This document shows, in pieces, positions 47,237 through 55,573 of a stretch of 64,000 bases of DNA. Where the stretch lies: assembly GCA_002400415.1 (NCBI GenBank), contig DGQP01000001.1:267476-331475 (forward strand). Direction: 5' to 3'. The translations under genes were made by a program, and so were the position numbers. The number at the start of each line of letters is the position of its first letter. Position 1 is the stretch's first letter. This stretch comes from Chitinophagaceae bacterium UBA4411. GTDB lineage: Bacteria > Bacteroidota > Bacteroidia > Chitinophagales > Chitinophagaceae. Under the pieces are notes generated by a model. It did no database searches. It was not told the DNA's origin and was given only the letters and a program-made list of their open reading frames with translations.

Positions 47237-48037
47237 ATGAAAAAAATACTCTTTGCTGTTCCGGCAATTTTAGCACCGGTCATTTTTATCTCTGCCCAAT
47301 CCGCACAATTATGGAAAGGCAAAAAATGTGCTGTAGTGCTGACCTATGATGATGCTATTGATCAGCACCTGGACAATGCAATCCCTGTTTTAGATTCATT
47401 AGGCTTAAAAGCAACTTTTTACATAACGGGTTTTTCAGCATCCGTGCAGTCCCGGCTGAATGACTGGAAAAAAATTGCTGTCACTGGCCATGAACTGGGC
47501 AATCATACCCTGTTTCATCCCTGTGTTGGTGGTGCCGGCAGGGAGTGGGTGAGCAAGCAGAATGATTTAAGAAATTATTCTGTCAGGCGTATCGAAAACG
47601 AAATACGTATGACCAATTTGTTTTTACAGGCACTTGACGGTAAAACAAAAAGGACTTTTGCATTTACCTGCGGAGATATGAAAGTAGATGACTCCTTATT
47701 CATCAGCGGGATGAAAAATGATTTTACAGCAGCAAGAGCTGTACGGAATGAAATGCATACACTCAGTGAAGTGGACTTGTACAATATTGATTGTTACATG
47801 GTCAATAACCACAGCTTTGAAGAGATGAAAGCCTGGGTGGACAAAGCCATCCGGACCAATTCCCTGCTTGTACTTCTTTTTCATGGTGTGGGAGGAGGAA
47901 ATGGCCTGGATGTATCATTAACAGCACACCGTCAATTGCTGTCTTATATCAGCCAAAAACAGGCTGAGATATGGACAGCCCCGTTGATTGAAGTGGCAGC
48001 ATATATCCGGGAAAAGCAAGCTGGCCTTACACAGTAA
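47237..48037 (+). CDS. Polysaccharide deacetylase (NodB/CE4 fold)
   Basis: Exported NodB-homology deacetylase of 266 residues. Signal peptide ends VIFISAQ. Metal and catalytic residues are visible: Asp38-Asp39 in LTYDDA and His90/His94 in GNHTLFHP, the Asp-His-His zinc triad of CE4. The later motif LLVLLFHGVGGG supplies the second catalytic histidine. In this operon acetylxylan is the most likely substrate, though the fold also serves chitin and peptidoglycan deacetylases. Start and stop codons abut the CE15 gene with no gap, suggesting translational coupling. Confidence 0.9.
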   Translation: MKKILFAVPAILAPVIFISAQSAQLWKGKKCAVVLTYDDAIDQHLDNAIPVLDSLGLKATFYITGFSASVQSRLNDWKKIAVTGHELGNHTLFHPCVGGAGREWVSKQNDLRNYSVRRIENEIRMTNLFLQALDGKTKRTFAFTCGDMKVDDSLFISGMKNDFTAARAVRNEMHTLSEVDLYNIDCYMVNNHSFEEMKAWVDKAIRTNSLLVLLFHGVGGGNGLDVSLTAHRQLLSYISQKQAEIWTAPLIEVAAYIREKQAGLTQ

Positions 48038-48047
48038 AATTTTTGTT

Positions 48048-49172
48048 ATGGATAATACAACTAAAAAATCCAGGAGAAATTTTATTTACAATCTGGGAAT
48101 GGCCGGGCTGGGTATTCCTTTTCTTTCTGCTGCAAACTGCAACAGCGAACCATCAAAACAACCATCCATGCTAAGCAAAAAAGATAAACTGGGTATTGCA
48201 TTAGTCGGGCTTGGCGGGTATGCCGCAGGCCAGTTAGCTCCCGCCCTGCAGGAAACAGAGCATTGCTACCTGGCAGGTATAGTAACAGGTACGCCATCTA
48301 AAATCCCGGTATGGAAAGAAAAATACAATATCCCTGATAAAAACATATACAGCTACGACAATTATGACTCTATAAAAGACAATCCCGATATTGATATTAT
48401 TTATGTGGTGTTGCCCAATAATATGCATGCAGAGTATACTATCCGTGCTGCTGAAGCAGGCAAGCATGTGATCTGCGAAAAACCCATGGCAATTACTGTT
48501 GAAGATTGCGACCGTATGATCGCTGCCTGCAAACAGGCCAATGTACATCTGAGTATTGGCTACCGCCTGCACTTTGAGCCCTACAACTTAGAAATGGCAC
48601 GTTGCGGTACGCAGAAAATATATGGAGAAATAAAAAAACTTACAGGTGGCTTTGGTTTTGTAGCCCGTCCCTCACAATGGCGGCTCACCCAGAAATATGC
48701 CGGTGGTGGCCCGTTGATGGACCTGGGTATATACGTAATACAGGGCATGTGCTATACAACCAGTATGTTACCTGTTGCAGTTACAGCGCAGGAAGGAACC
48801 AAAACTGATTTTGAACGGTTCAAAGAAGTGGAACAATCTCTTAGCTGGCAAATGGAATTCCCCAACGGATTAATTGCCGAAGGCAAAACGAGTTATAATG
48901 ATTCCCACAACTTTTTACATGCAGAAGCAGGGCAAGGCGTGTTTGAATTAACTTCCGCCTACAATTATACCGGGCAACGGGGAAGCACACCGGCAGGTCC
49001 AATGAATTTTCCGCATATTAACCAGCAGGCAAAACAAATGGACGGAATTGCTTTGGCTATCAGGAATAACAAACAAAGTATTGTACCGGGCGAATTGGGG
49101 AGAAGGGATGTAAAATATCTGCAGGCCATTTACGAAGCCATGCGGACGGGAAAAAAAATAGCACTCCTATGA
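48048..49172 (+). CDS. Tat-exported GFOR-like oxidoreductase (Gfo/Idh/MocA)
   Basis: NAD(P)-dependent oxidoreductase of 374 residues starting at MDNTTKKS, 10 nt after the deacetylase stop. It begins with a twin-arginine signal (KKSRRNFIYNLGMAGLG), so it is folded with cofactor and then exported. The Rossmann motif VGLGGYAAG is at 53-61, EKPMA with Lys145 follows, and GYRLHFEPYN and GGGPLMDLGIY are close to the glucose-fructose oxidoreductase subgroup. Those enzymes oxidise an aldose to its lactone in the periplasm with tightly held cofactor. Downstream lactonase, aldonate dehydratase and permease genes fit that chemistry. The exact sugar (xylose, arabinose or other) is unknown. Confidence 0.88.
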   Translation: MDNTTKKSRRNFIYNLGMAGLGIPFLSAANCNSEPSKQPSMLSKKDKLGIALVGLGGYAAGQLAPALQETEHCYLAGIVTGTPSKIPVWKEKYNIPDKNIYSYDNYDSIKDNPDIDIIYVVLPNNMHAEYTIRAAEAGKHVICEKPMAITVEDCDRMIAACKQANVHLSIGYRLHFEPYNLEMARCGTQKIYGEIKKLTGGFGFVARPSQWRLTQKYAGGGPLMDLGIYVIQGMCYTTSMLPVAVTAQEGTKTDFERFKEVEQSLSWQMEFPNGLIAEGKTSYNDSHNFLHAEAGQGVFELTSAYNYTGQRGSTPAGPMNFPHINQQAKQMDGIALAIRNNKQSIVPGELGRRDVKYLQAIYEAMRTGKKIALL

Positions 49173-50287
49173 GAAAATCAGCCCTGGTCGTTATTCTTAT
49201 TTTATTTTTCAGGGGCAGCATACCTGCACAAGCAGTATTCAACAATTTCCCGTCAGGCACCTCGCCCCGGGAAGTGGCCCTTACAGTTGCTGACCGGTTT
49301 GTACAATCACCTCATGCTGTATATGGCAATGAGTCGGTACCACATATTCCTTACTTTGAAGTTTGTGCCTGGTACGGAGCCTTCACTTTTGCAAAAGAAA
49401 CCCGTAACAAAACGCTGAGGAATAAACTTATTGAAAGATTTCTTCCATTGACTGATAAAGATTCTGCACTATTACCTGTACCCGATCATGTAGACTATAC
49501 TGTTTTCGGAACGATCCCGCTTGAAATTTATTTACAAACCAGGGAAAGACGGTTTTTAACCCTTGGGAAAATGTATGCAGATACCCAATGGGGCAAACCT
49601 GCAGGACCCAGGGTGAACCCCGGGGCACATCATTATTATAACAATGGGTATACATGGCAAACACGGCTGTGGATCGATGATATGTATATGATCACAATGA
49701 TCCAGTCGCAGGCATACAGGGCAACAAAAGACAGGAAGTATATTGATCGTGCAGCCAGGGAAATGGTGCTCTATCTTGATTCTCTGCAAGAACCAAACGG
49801 GTTGTTTCACCATGCTCCTGCTTCTCCATTTTTCTGGAGCAGGGGCAATGGCTGGATGGCAGCCGGTATGGCGGAACTGTTAAGAACCCTTCCCAAAAAC
49901 AATGCTGACCGCCCGCGTATTATACAAGGCTATAAAAAAATGATGAAATCTTTATTGCAATACCAGGCTGAAAATGGGATGTGGAGGCAATTGCTGGATG
50001 ATCCCGCTTCATGGTATGAAACATCGGGTACCGGAATGTTCACTTTTGCAATGATTACAGGTGTAAAAAACGGTTGGTTAGATAAAAAAAGATTTGGTGC
50101 TGCCGCAAGAAAAGGCTGGCTTGCCCTTACCCGATATATTAATGACAGAGGGGAGATAACAGAAGTTTGTGAAGGGACTGGTGCAGGTAATAACAAACAG
50201 TATTATCTCGGCAGAAAACGAATCACAGGTGATTTTCATGGACAGGCGCCCGTACTCTGGTGTGCCAGTGCATTACTCAGAAAATAA
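49169..50287 (+). CDS. GH105-family unsaturated uronyl hydrolase
   Basis: Exported (alpha/alpha)6-barrel protein of 372 residues in GH88/GH105, which hydrate the double bond of 4,5-unsaturated uronosyl groups and so release them. The catalytic aspartate region is WIDDMYM (Asp170/171); SPFFWSRGNGWMAAGMAELL and WYETSGTGMF are typical GH105 motifs. A signal peptide precedes PAQA. Its ATG overlaps the preceding stop (ATGA), indicating translational coupling to the GFOR-like gene. No polysaccharide lyase that would make unsaturated uronates is in the window, so the substrate is open; hexenuronic acid on xylan is one idea. Confidence 0.88.
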   Translation: MRKSALVVILILFFRGSIPAQAVFNNFPSGTSPREVALTVADRFVQSPHAVYGNESVPHIPYFEVCAWYGAFTFAKETRNKTLRNKLIERFLPLTDKDSALLPVPDHVDYTVFGTIPLEIYLQTRERRFLTLGKMYADTQWGKPAGPRVNPGAHHYYNNGYTWQTRLWIDDMYMITMIQSQAYRATKDRKYIDRAAREMVLYLDSLQEPNGLFHHAPASPFFWSRGNGWMAAGMAELLRTLPKNNADRPRIIQGYKKMMKSLLQYQAENGMWRQLLDDPASWYETSGTGMFTFAMITGVKNGWLDKKRFGAAARKGWLALTRYINDRGEITEVCEGTGAGNNKQYYLGRKRITGDFHGQAPVLWCASALLRK

Positions 50288-50314
50288 AGTTAGCTTAGTT
50301 AAAAACTCATTCTT

Positions 50315-52033
50315 ATGTCAGGAAAATTGAGAAGTCGTGGCTGGTTCGGTAAAAAAGATAAAGATGGCATTATTTACCGGAGCTGGATGAAGAACCAGGG
50401 AATGCCAACCGATATGTTTGATGGCAGGCCTGTGATTGGTATTTGTAATACATTCAGTGAACTGACACCCTGCAATGCGCATTTCCGTGAACATGCAGAG
50501 ATGGTAAAACGCGGCGTATTGGAAGCCGGCGGTTTCCCGCTGGAATTTCCAATCATGAGCCTGGGTGAAACGTTATTGAAGCCGACTGCTATGTTATTCC
50601 GTAACCTGGCCAGTATGGATGCCGAAGAATCCATCCGCGGAAACCCGATTGACGGAGTGGTATTATTGACAGGATGCGACAAGACAACTCCTTCCACCGT
50701 GATGGGTGCTGCCAGCGTCGGGCTGCCAACCATAGTTGTACCCGGCGGACCGATGCTGAACGGGCGATACAAAGGACAAACAATCGGCAGCGGTACCCAT
50801 GTGTGGAAATTTGATGAAGACATGAAAACAGGCAGGATGACGCAGGAAGAATGTGAGTTTGCAGAAAGTTGTATGAGCAGGAGCATCGGGCATTGTATGA
50901 CGATGGGCACTGCTTCCACGATGGCATGTATGGTAGAATCGCTGGGATTAACATTAAGTGGTGCTGCTGCCATCCCTGCGGCTGACAGCAGGAAGAAACA
51001 AATGGCCCAGCTAAGTGGCAGAAGAATTGTTGAAATGGTAAAAGAGGATCTGACCATTGATAAAATACTGACAAGGGAAGCATTTGAAAATGCGATTATG
51101 GTCAATGCAGCTGTTGGCGGCTCTTCTAATTTTATTATTCATCTTACTGCTATTGCCGGGAGGATTGGTGTTGATCTGAGCCTGGAAGATTTTGATACTA
51201 TCGGAAGCAAAATCCCCTTACTGTTAAACCTGATGCCTTCCGGCAAATACCTGATGGAAGATTTTTACTATGCCGGCGGGCTACCTGTCATTTTACATGA
51301 ACTGAGAGACAAACTGCATAAAAACGTAGTAACTGTTACGGGCAAAAATCACCATGACAATATTCCGGGAAATACAGACTGCTATAATAATGAAGTGATC
51401 GCTACATATGAAAAACCGCTGATACAGGAAGCCGGCTGCGTGGTGCTGAAAGGGAACCTGGCTCTGAATGGCGCCGTAATAAAACCTTCAGCCGCCACTC
51501 CTGCCCTGATGAAACATAAAGGCCGTGCTGTGGTGTTTGAAAGCATTGAAGATTATAATGCAAGGATTGATGACCCGGCACTGGATATTGATGAGAGCTG
51601 TGTAATGGTATTAAAATATGTCGGGCCGGTCGGTTACCCCGGCATGCCCGAAGTAGGCAATATGGCATTACCAAAAAAAATCCTGGAGAAGGGTATTAAA
51701 GATATGGTTCGCATCAGCGATGGAAGAATGAGTGGCACCGCCTATGGCACAGCAGTTTTGCATGTTTCACCTGAATCAGCCATTGGCGGCAATTTAGCAC
51801 TCGTACAAAACGGCGACATCATCGAACTGGATGTACCAAAACGAAAGCTACAGCTTCATGTAAGTGATGAAGAATTAGAAAAAAGAAGAACCGTATGGAT
51901 ACGACCCCGGCCTGCTGCTGACAGGGGTTATGTCAGCTTGTATATTAAACATGTGATGGGTGCAGACAAAGGCGCTGACCTTGATTTCCTGCAAGGCAGT
52001 TCAGGCAGCGTCGTAACAAGGGATTCTCATTAA
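50315..52033 (+). CDS. IlvD/Edd-family aldonate dehydratase (xylonate/arabonate type)
   Basis: Iron-sulfur dehydratase of 572 residues, cytosolic. Cys53 (LTPCN), Cys121 (TGCDKTTPS) and Cys194 (IGHCMTMG) have the same spacing as the cluster ligands Cys59, Cys127 and Cys200 of Rhizobium L-arabinonate dehydratase (from memory). Ser473 is in the GRMSG motif. The N-terminus (RSRGWFGKKDKDG, FDGRPVIGICNT) is that of sugar-acid dehydratases rather than IlvD or Edd proper. Converts a pentonate to 2-keto-3-deoxypentonate; related enzymes also accept gluconate or galactonate. Followed by a lactonase, a keto-deoxy acid dehydratase and an aldonate permease. Confidence 0.9.
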   Translation: MSGKLRSRGWFGKKDKDGIIYRSWMKNQGMPTDMFDGRPVIGICNTFSELTPCNAHFREHAEMVKRGVLEAGGFPLEFPIMSLGETLLKPTAMLFRNLASMDAEESIRGNPIDGVVLLTGCDKTTPSTVMGAASVGLPTIVVPGGPMLNGRYKGQTIGSGTHVWKFDEDMKTGRMTQEECEFAESCMSRSIGHCMTMGTASTMACMVESLGLTLSGAAAIPAADSRKKQMAQLSGRRIVEMVKEDLTIDKILTREAFENAIMVNAAVGGSSNFIIHLTAIAGRIGVDLSLEDFDTIGSKIPLLLNLMPSGKYLMEDFYYAGGLPVILHELRDKLHKNVVTVTGKNHHDNIPGNTDCYNNEVIATYEKPLIQEAGCVVLKGNLALNGAVIKPSAATPALMKHKGRAVVFESIEDYNARIDDPALDIDESCVMVLKYVGPVGYPGMPEVGNMALPKKILEKGIKDMVRISDGRMSGTAYGTAVLHVSPESAIGGNLALVQNGDIIELDVPKRKLQLHVSDEELEKRRTVWIRPRPAADRGYVSLYIKHVMGADKGADLDFLQGSSGSVVTRDSH

Positions 52034-52055
52034 AATAATAACTGAAACAGATACA

Positions 52056-53087
52056 ATGAAACATCTATTCATCATTTTATACATAGTCATTATAGTTGCC
52101 TGTAATAATACAGGCCAGCCTGTTGGCCGGCAGCAGGGGTCAGCTGCTAGTTATAAAACCACGGGCAGCATTGAACGGGCAGACCCGCTCCTGGACTCCC
52201 TTATTGACAAGGATGCAAAAGCAGAAATCATTGCAGATGGTTTTGAATGGTGCGAAGGACCGGTGTGGGTGGAGTCCCAGAAAATGTTGTTATTCTCCGA
52301 TGTACCCCGGGATACCATTTACAAATGGACGGAAGAAAAAGGCAAAGAAGTTTACCTTACTCCTTCCGGCTATACTGACAGTATTCCAAGAGGTGGTGAA
52401 ATGGGCTCTAATGGTTTAGCCCTTGACAAAGACGATCATCTTGTTTTGTGTCAATGTGGAAACCGGCAAATTGCCATCATGGATGCCCCGTTTGATAAGC
52501 CGGCACCAAAATATATTGGTCTTGCCAAACAGTATAATGGGAAAAAATTCAACAGTCCTAACGATGTAATTGTAAGCCGCCAGGGAGATATATTTTTTAC
52601 AGACCCTCCATATGGATTAGAAACCCAAAGTGATAATGATCCAAAAAAAGAAATGCCCTGGAACGGGATTTATAAAGTTAAAACGAATGGAGAAGTGATC
52701 TTGCTGGTTGACAGCATTCCACGACCCAATGGCATTGCCTTTCTGCCGGGTGAAAAACAACTGATCATCGCCTGCTCTGACCCTGCAAAACCTAATTGGT
52801 ATCTCTATGATGTAAAAGGAGATTCCCTATTAAATGGGAGAATTTTTTACAGCACAAGTAATGAAAAAGAAGGATTAAAAGGTTTGCCGGATGGTTTAAA
52901 AGTGGACAGTAAAGGAATCATTTATGGCAGCGGCCCCGGCGGCATCTGGATATTTAACAGCCAGGCAAAGCTGCTTGGGAAAATAAAACTGGACGAAGCA
53001 GCTTCTAATGTTGCATTGTCAGCGGATGAAAAGACTCTGTATATCACTAATGACATGCAGGTATTGCGGGTTAAACTAAGAAAATAG
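52056..53087 (+). CDS. SMP-30/gluconolactonase-family lipoprotein lactonase
   Basis: Six-bladed propeller lactonase of 343 residues with a lipoprotein signal (lipobox IVACN, Cys16), so it sits in the periplasm or outer membrane. Metal ligands of the family are readable in FEWCEGPVWV (Glu), NSPNDVIVS (Asn) and GLPDGLKVD (Asp). It would hydrolyse an aldonolactone to the free aldonate. Being lipid-anchored, it matches the exported GFOR-like enzyme rather than a cytosolic dehydrogenase. It lies 22 nt after the dehydratase and 4 nt before the FAH-family gene. Confidence 0.9.
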   Translation: MKHLFIILYIVIIVACNNTGQPVGRQQGSAASYKTTGSIERADPLLDSLIDKDAKAEIIADGFEWCEGPVWVESQKMLLFSDVPRDTIYKWTEEKGKEVYLTPSGYTDSIPRGGEMGSNGLALDKDDHLVLCQCGNRQIAIMDAPFDKPAPKYIGLAKQYNGKKFNSPNDVIVSRQGDIFFTDPPYGLETQSDNDPKKEMPWNGIYKVKTNGEVILLVDSIPRPNGIAFLPGEKQLIIACSDPAKPNWYLYDVKGDSLLNGRIFYSTSNEKEGLKGLPDGLKVDSKGIIYGSGPGGIWIFNSQAKLLGKIKLDEAASNVALSADEKTLYITNDMQVLRVKLRK

Positions 53088-53091
53088 GAAC

Positions 53092-53928
53092 ATGAAAATT
53101 TACAAATTGCTTACCGGTGTTATCATTGATGATAACGGGCACTATTATTCCGTACCCGTTGCTGATTGGGATCGTTTTATCAACGATGACAACATCCTTT
53201 TCAACCTGAATGAACTTATCCGGTCTGGCAAAGCCGTTAAAACGAATAATATTGAAGAAGCTGCAATCGTGGCTCCTGTTGGAAACCTGCAGGAATTATG
53301 GGCTTGTGGTGTTACCTACCTGCGGAGTAAAGTGGGGCGACAGGAGGAAAGCAAGGCCAGCGGTGGCGCCGATTTTTATGGCAAAGTATATGAAGCAGAA
53401 CGGCCGGAAGTTTTTTTCAAAGCAACTCCCAACCGGGTTGTTGGCCATCAGCAAAAAGTAAAGATCAGGAAAGACAGCACCTGGGATGTACCTGAACCCG
53501 AACTCACATTACTGGTTACTTCATCCGGGAAGATTATTGGATATACAATAGGAAATGATATGAGCAGCCGCAGTATTGAGGGAGAAAACCCCCTGTACCT
53601 GCCGCAGGCAAAAACATATGATGCCTGTGCGGCAATAGGCCCCTGTATTTATATCACAGATCAGCCACTGAATAAAAACACTATCATTTCCATGGAGATC
53701 AGCAGGAACAACCGCATCATATTTGAAGGAACTGTAGCTCTGGGGCAAATGAAAAGAACACCTGAAGAATTGGTATCCTTTGTTTACCGTGAATGTTCCT
53801 TTCCGCAGGGATGTCTGATCATGACAGGTACCGGTATTGTGCCCGGCAGTGATTTCACATTGCAAAGCGGTGATGAGATCAAAATAGCTATTGACCAAAT
53901 CGGAATATTGGTCAATACTGTAGCGTAA
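53092..53928 (+). CDS. FAH-family 2-keto-3-deoxypentonate dehydratase candidate
   Basis: Cytosolic fumarylacetoacetate hydrolase-fold protein of 278 residues. Metal ligands Glu135 and Glu137 (DVPEPELTLL) and Asp156 (IGNDMSSRSIEGENP) have the same spacing as in Sulfolobus 2-keto-3-deoxy-D-arabinonate dehydratase KdaD (Glu143, Glu145, Asp164, from memory). The ACGVTYLRSK and KTYDACAAIGPC motifs also fit that subgroup. It would convert 2-keto-3-deoxypentonate to 2-oxoglutarate semialdehyde, the last specific step before a dehydrogenase yields 2-oxoglutarate. That dehydrogenase is not in the window. A different keto-acid hydrolase activity cannot be excluded. Confidence 0.85.
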   Translation: MKIYKLLTGVIIDDNGHYYSVPVADWDRFINDDNILFNLNELIRSGKAVKTNNIEEAAIVAPVGNLQELWACGVTYLRSKVGRQEESKASGGADFYGKVYEAERPEVFFKATPNRVVGHQQKVKIRKDSTWDVPEPELTLLVTSSGKIIGYTIGNDMSSRSIEGENPLYLPQAKTYDACAAIGPCIYITDQPLNKNTIISMEISRNNRIIFEGTVALGQMKRTPEELVSFVYRECSFPQGCLIMTGTGIVPGSDFTLQSGDEIKIAIDQIGILVNTVA

Positions 53929-53947
53929 GAAACGTAACCAACATATT

Positions 53948-55258
53948 ATGGAGCTGCTTGTCATATTTTTTGCCATCTGCTTGCAGGTGTTTTTAACCTA
54001 TAAGAAGGTTAGCCCCTTTTTGTCTTTACTTGTTGTGGCCCTGTTAACTGGTCTTTTCCTGGGCATGGAACCCACGCAGATCATTAAATCCATAGAAAAA
54101 GGAGTGGGGAATACACTGGGAGGATTGGCATTGATCATTTGCCTGGGTGCTGTGCTGGGGAAAGTGCTGGAAGCGGGTGGCGCTGCGGAAAAAATCTCCG
54201 TTACTCTTATAAGTGCATTCGGGCAAAAGAACATTCAATGGGCTGTATTGCTGACTGGCTTTTTGATTGGCATCCCCTTATACTATAATGCAGGGTTCGT
54301 AATACTTGTACCATTAGTTTTTTCTATTGCCAGCAAAGCAAAGCTGCCCGTTTTATATGTGGCTGTTCCCATGGCTGCCTCCTTATCCGCAACCCATTGC
54401 TTCCTTCCGCCCCACCCCAGTCCGGCCTTCCTGGTCAGGACATTTAATGCCGATATGGGAAAAACGCTGATCTACGGGCTGATCATTACAATACCGGTAG
54501 TTATTATTGCAGGACCATTCTTAGGCCGCCTGTTCAGGAAAACAGAAGTAAGTATCAAATCATTTTTTTCATCCACTGAAGAGAAAACAGGAGAAAAATT
54601 GCCCGCTGCACTGCCAAGTTTCCTCATCGGTCTCTTGCCGGTTTTATTAATAACCATGGCTGTTATAGCAGATAATTTACTGCCGGATCAGCTGTTTAAA
54701 AAAATATTCCTGTTTATTGGCGATCCGACCATTGCTTTATTGCTTTCCGTTTTCCTTGCTATAGGGTATTTTGGTTGGAGAGCCGGCAAAACAATGGAGA
54801 CCACTATGAAATGGCTGAATGATGCTATTGCAGGTATTGCCATGATTGTATTGATCATAACAGCCGGCGGTGTTTTTAAACAGGTGCTGCAGGACAGCGG
54901 AACTGACCAATATATAGCATCCTTCAGCAGTAAATGGAGGATGCCTCCGTTGATTTTTGCCTGGGTAATTACTGCTTTACTAAGAGTTGTTATCGGTTCC
55001 GCAACAGTAGCCGGTATTACTGCAGCCGGTGTGCTGACACCATTAGTGACAGCAGGCGCTGTATCACCCGAATTGATGGTACTGGCCGTGGGAACAGGCA
55101 GTGTTTTTGGCTCGCATGTAAATGATTCCGGTTTTTGGATGTTCAAGGAATTCTTTAATCTTTCTTTAAAACAAACTTTTCTTTCCTGGACGGTAATGGA
55201 AACCAGTATTTCTGTTTTAGGTTTATTGGGCGTACTGATACTTGACCTGTTTGTATAA
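53948..55258 (+). CDS. GntP-family aldonate permease
   Basis: Inner-membrane permease of 436 residues with about 12-14 helices in the gluconate:proton symporter (GntP) family. Family stretches include GLALIICLGAVLGKVLEAGGAAEKIS, LPPHPSPAF and the C-terminal GSVFGSHVNDSGFWMFKEFF. These carriers import gluconate and similar sugar acids. Within this operon it should import the aldonate made outside the inner membrane by the GFOR-like enzyme and lactonase, delivering it to the IlvD/Edd and FAH-family enzymes. Last recognisable gene of the plus-strand run. Confidence 0.93.
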   Translation: MELLVIFFAICLQVFLTYKKVSPFLSLLVVALLTGLFLGMEPTQIIKSIEKGVGNTLGGLALIICLGAVLGKVLEAGGAAEKISVTLISAFGQKNIQWAVLLTGFLIGIPLYYNAGFVILVPLVFSIASKAKLPVLYVAVPMAASLSATHCFLPPHPSPAFLVRTFNADMGKTLIYGLIITIPVVIIAGPFLGRLFRKTEVSIKSFFSSTEEKTGEKLPAALPSFLIGLLPVLLITMAVIADNLLPDQLFKKIFLFIGDPTIALLLSVFLAIGYFGWRAGKTMETTMKWLNDAIAGIAMIVLIITAGGVFKQVLQDSGTDQYIASFSSKWRMPPLIFAWVITALLRVVIGSATVAGITAAGVLTPLVTAGAVSPELMVLAVGTGSVFGSHVNDSGFWMFKEFFNLSLKQTFLSWTVMETSISVLGLLGVLILDLFV

Positions 55259-55276
55259 CTTCTATTATTCCCGGAT

Positions 55277-55309
55277 AAAAAAAAGCAGGCTGACTGGAAA
55301 GCCACCTGC
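55277..55309 (-). terminator. Possible minus-strand terminator
   Basis: A GCAGG/CCTGC-based stem with a 3-nt bulge (55285-55291 with 55300-55309) is followed on the minus strand by eight T residues (55284-55277). It could be a back-up stop for transcripts coming from the right-hand susCD genes. Pairing is imperfect. Confidence 0.4.
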
Positions 55310-55505
55310 GTTGGTCTCGTTGACCGTTCACATGAGAAAACTAGTTTATCTTTTACACCCCGTATGTAACAGGAAGTTGATTGCTGTATTAAAAGTAGCA
55401 AGGAAGAATATGAGAAATGAGAATGAATTACCAGGACATGAAAATTGCATTCCCTGGCAAGAATGGGAACAGTATATCCCGCCGGTATGCCGTTTATAAA
55501 AAGTT

Positions 55506-55534
55506 AAGGGGACTGCACTGCTTGCAATCCCCTT
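55506..55534. terminator. Bidirectional terminator between xylan operon and right-hand susD
   Basis: AAGGGGA (55506-55512) pairs with TCCCCTT (55528-55534), and the inner bases add four more pairs after one mismatch. On the plus strand it is followed by GTTTTT, on the minus strand by AACTTTTTA. It sits between convergent genes and should stop transcription both ways. Confidence 0.85.
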
Positions 55535-55573
55535 GTTTTTACCAATGTAACCTCTGCTAAAAAACTATCTTTA

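Larger units (their letters stand above)
55259..55573. other. 315-nt convergent intergenic region
   Basis: Lies between the ends of the GntP gene and a minus-strand susD. It contains two hairpins (55277-55309 and 55506-55534). A plus-strand frame of 55 codons runs from ATG 55332 to the stop at 55497-55499, just before the second hairpin. The frame has no recognisable domain or convincing ribosome-binding site, so I do not call it a gene, though its placement before a terminator is suggestive. Confidence 0.5.

Noticed and set aside
50374..51105. Minus-strand open frame of 243 codons antisense to the IlvD/Edd dehydratase
   Set aside because: The sense frame contains all cluster cysteines and family motifs; the antisense product is low-complexity and unrecognisable.
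54688..55401. Minus-strand open frame of 237 codons antisense to the GntP permease
   Set aside because: It is the shadow of a long plus-strand gene with strong homology features and shows no domain, signal peptide or sensible composition of its own.
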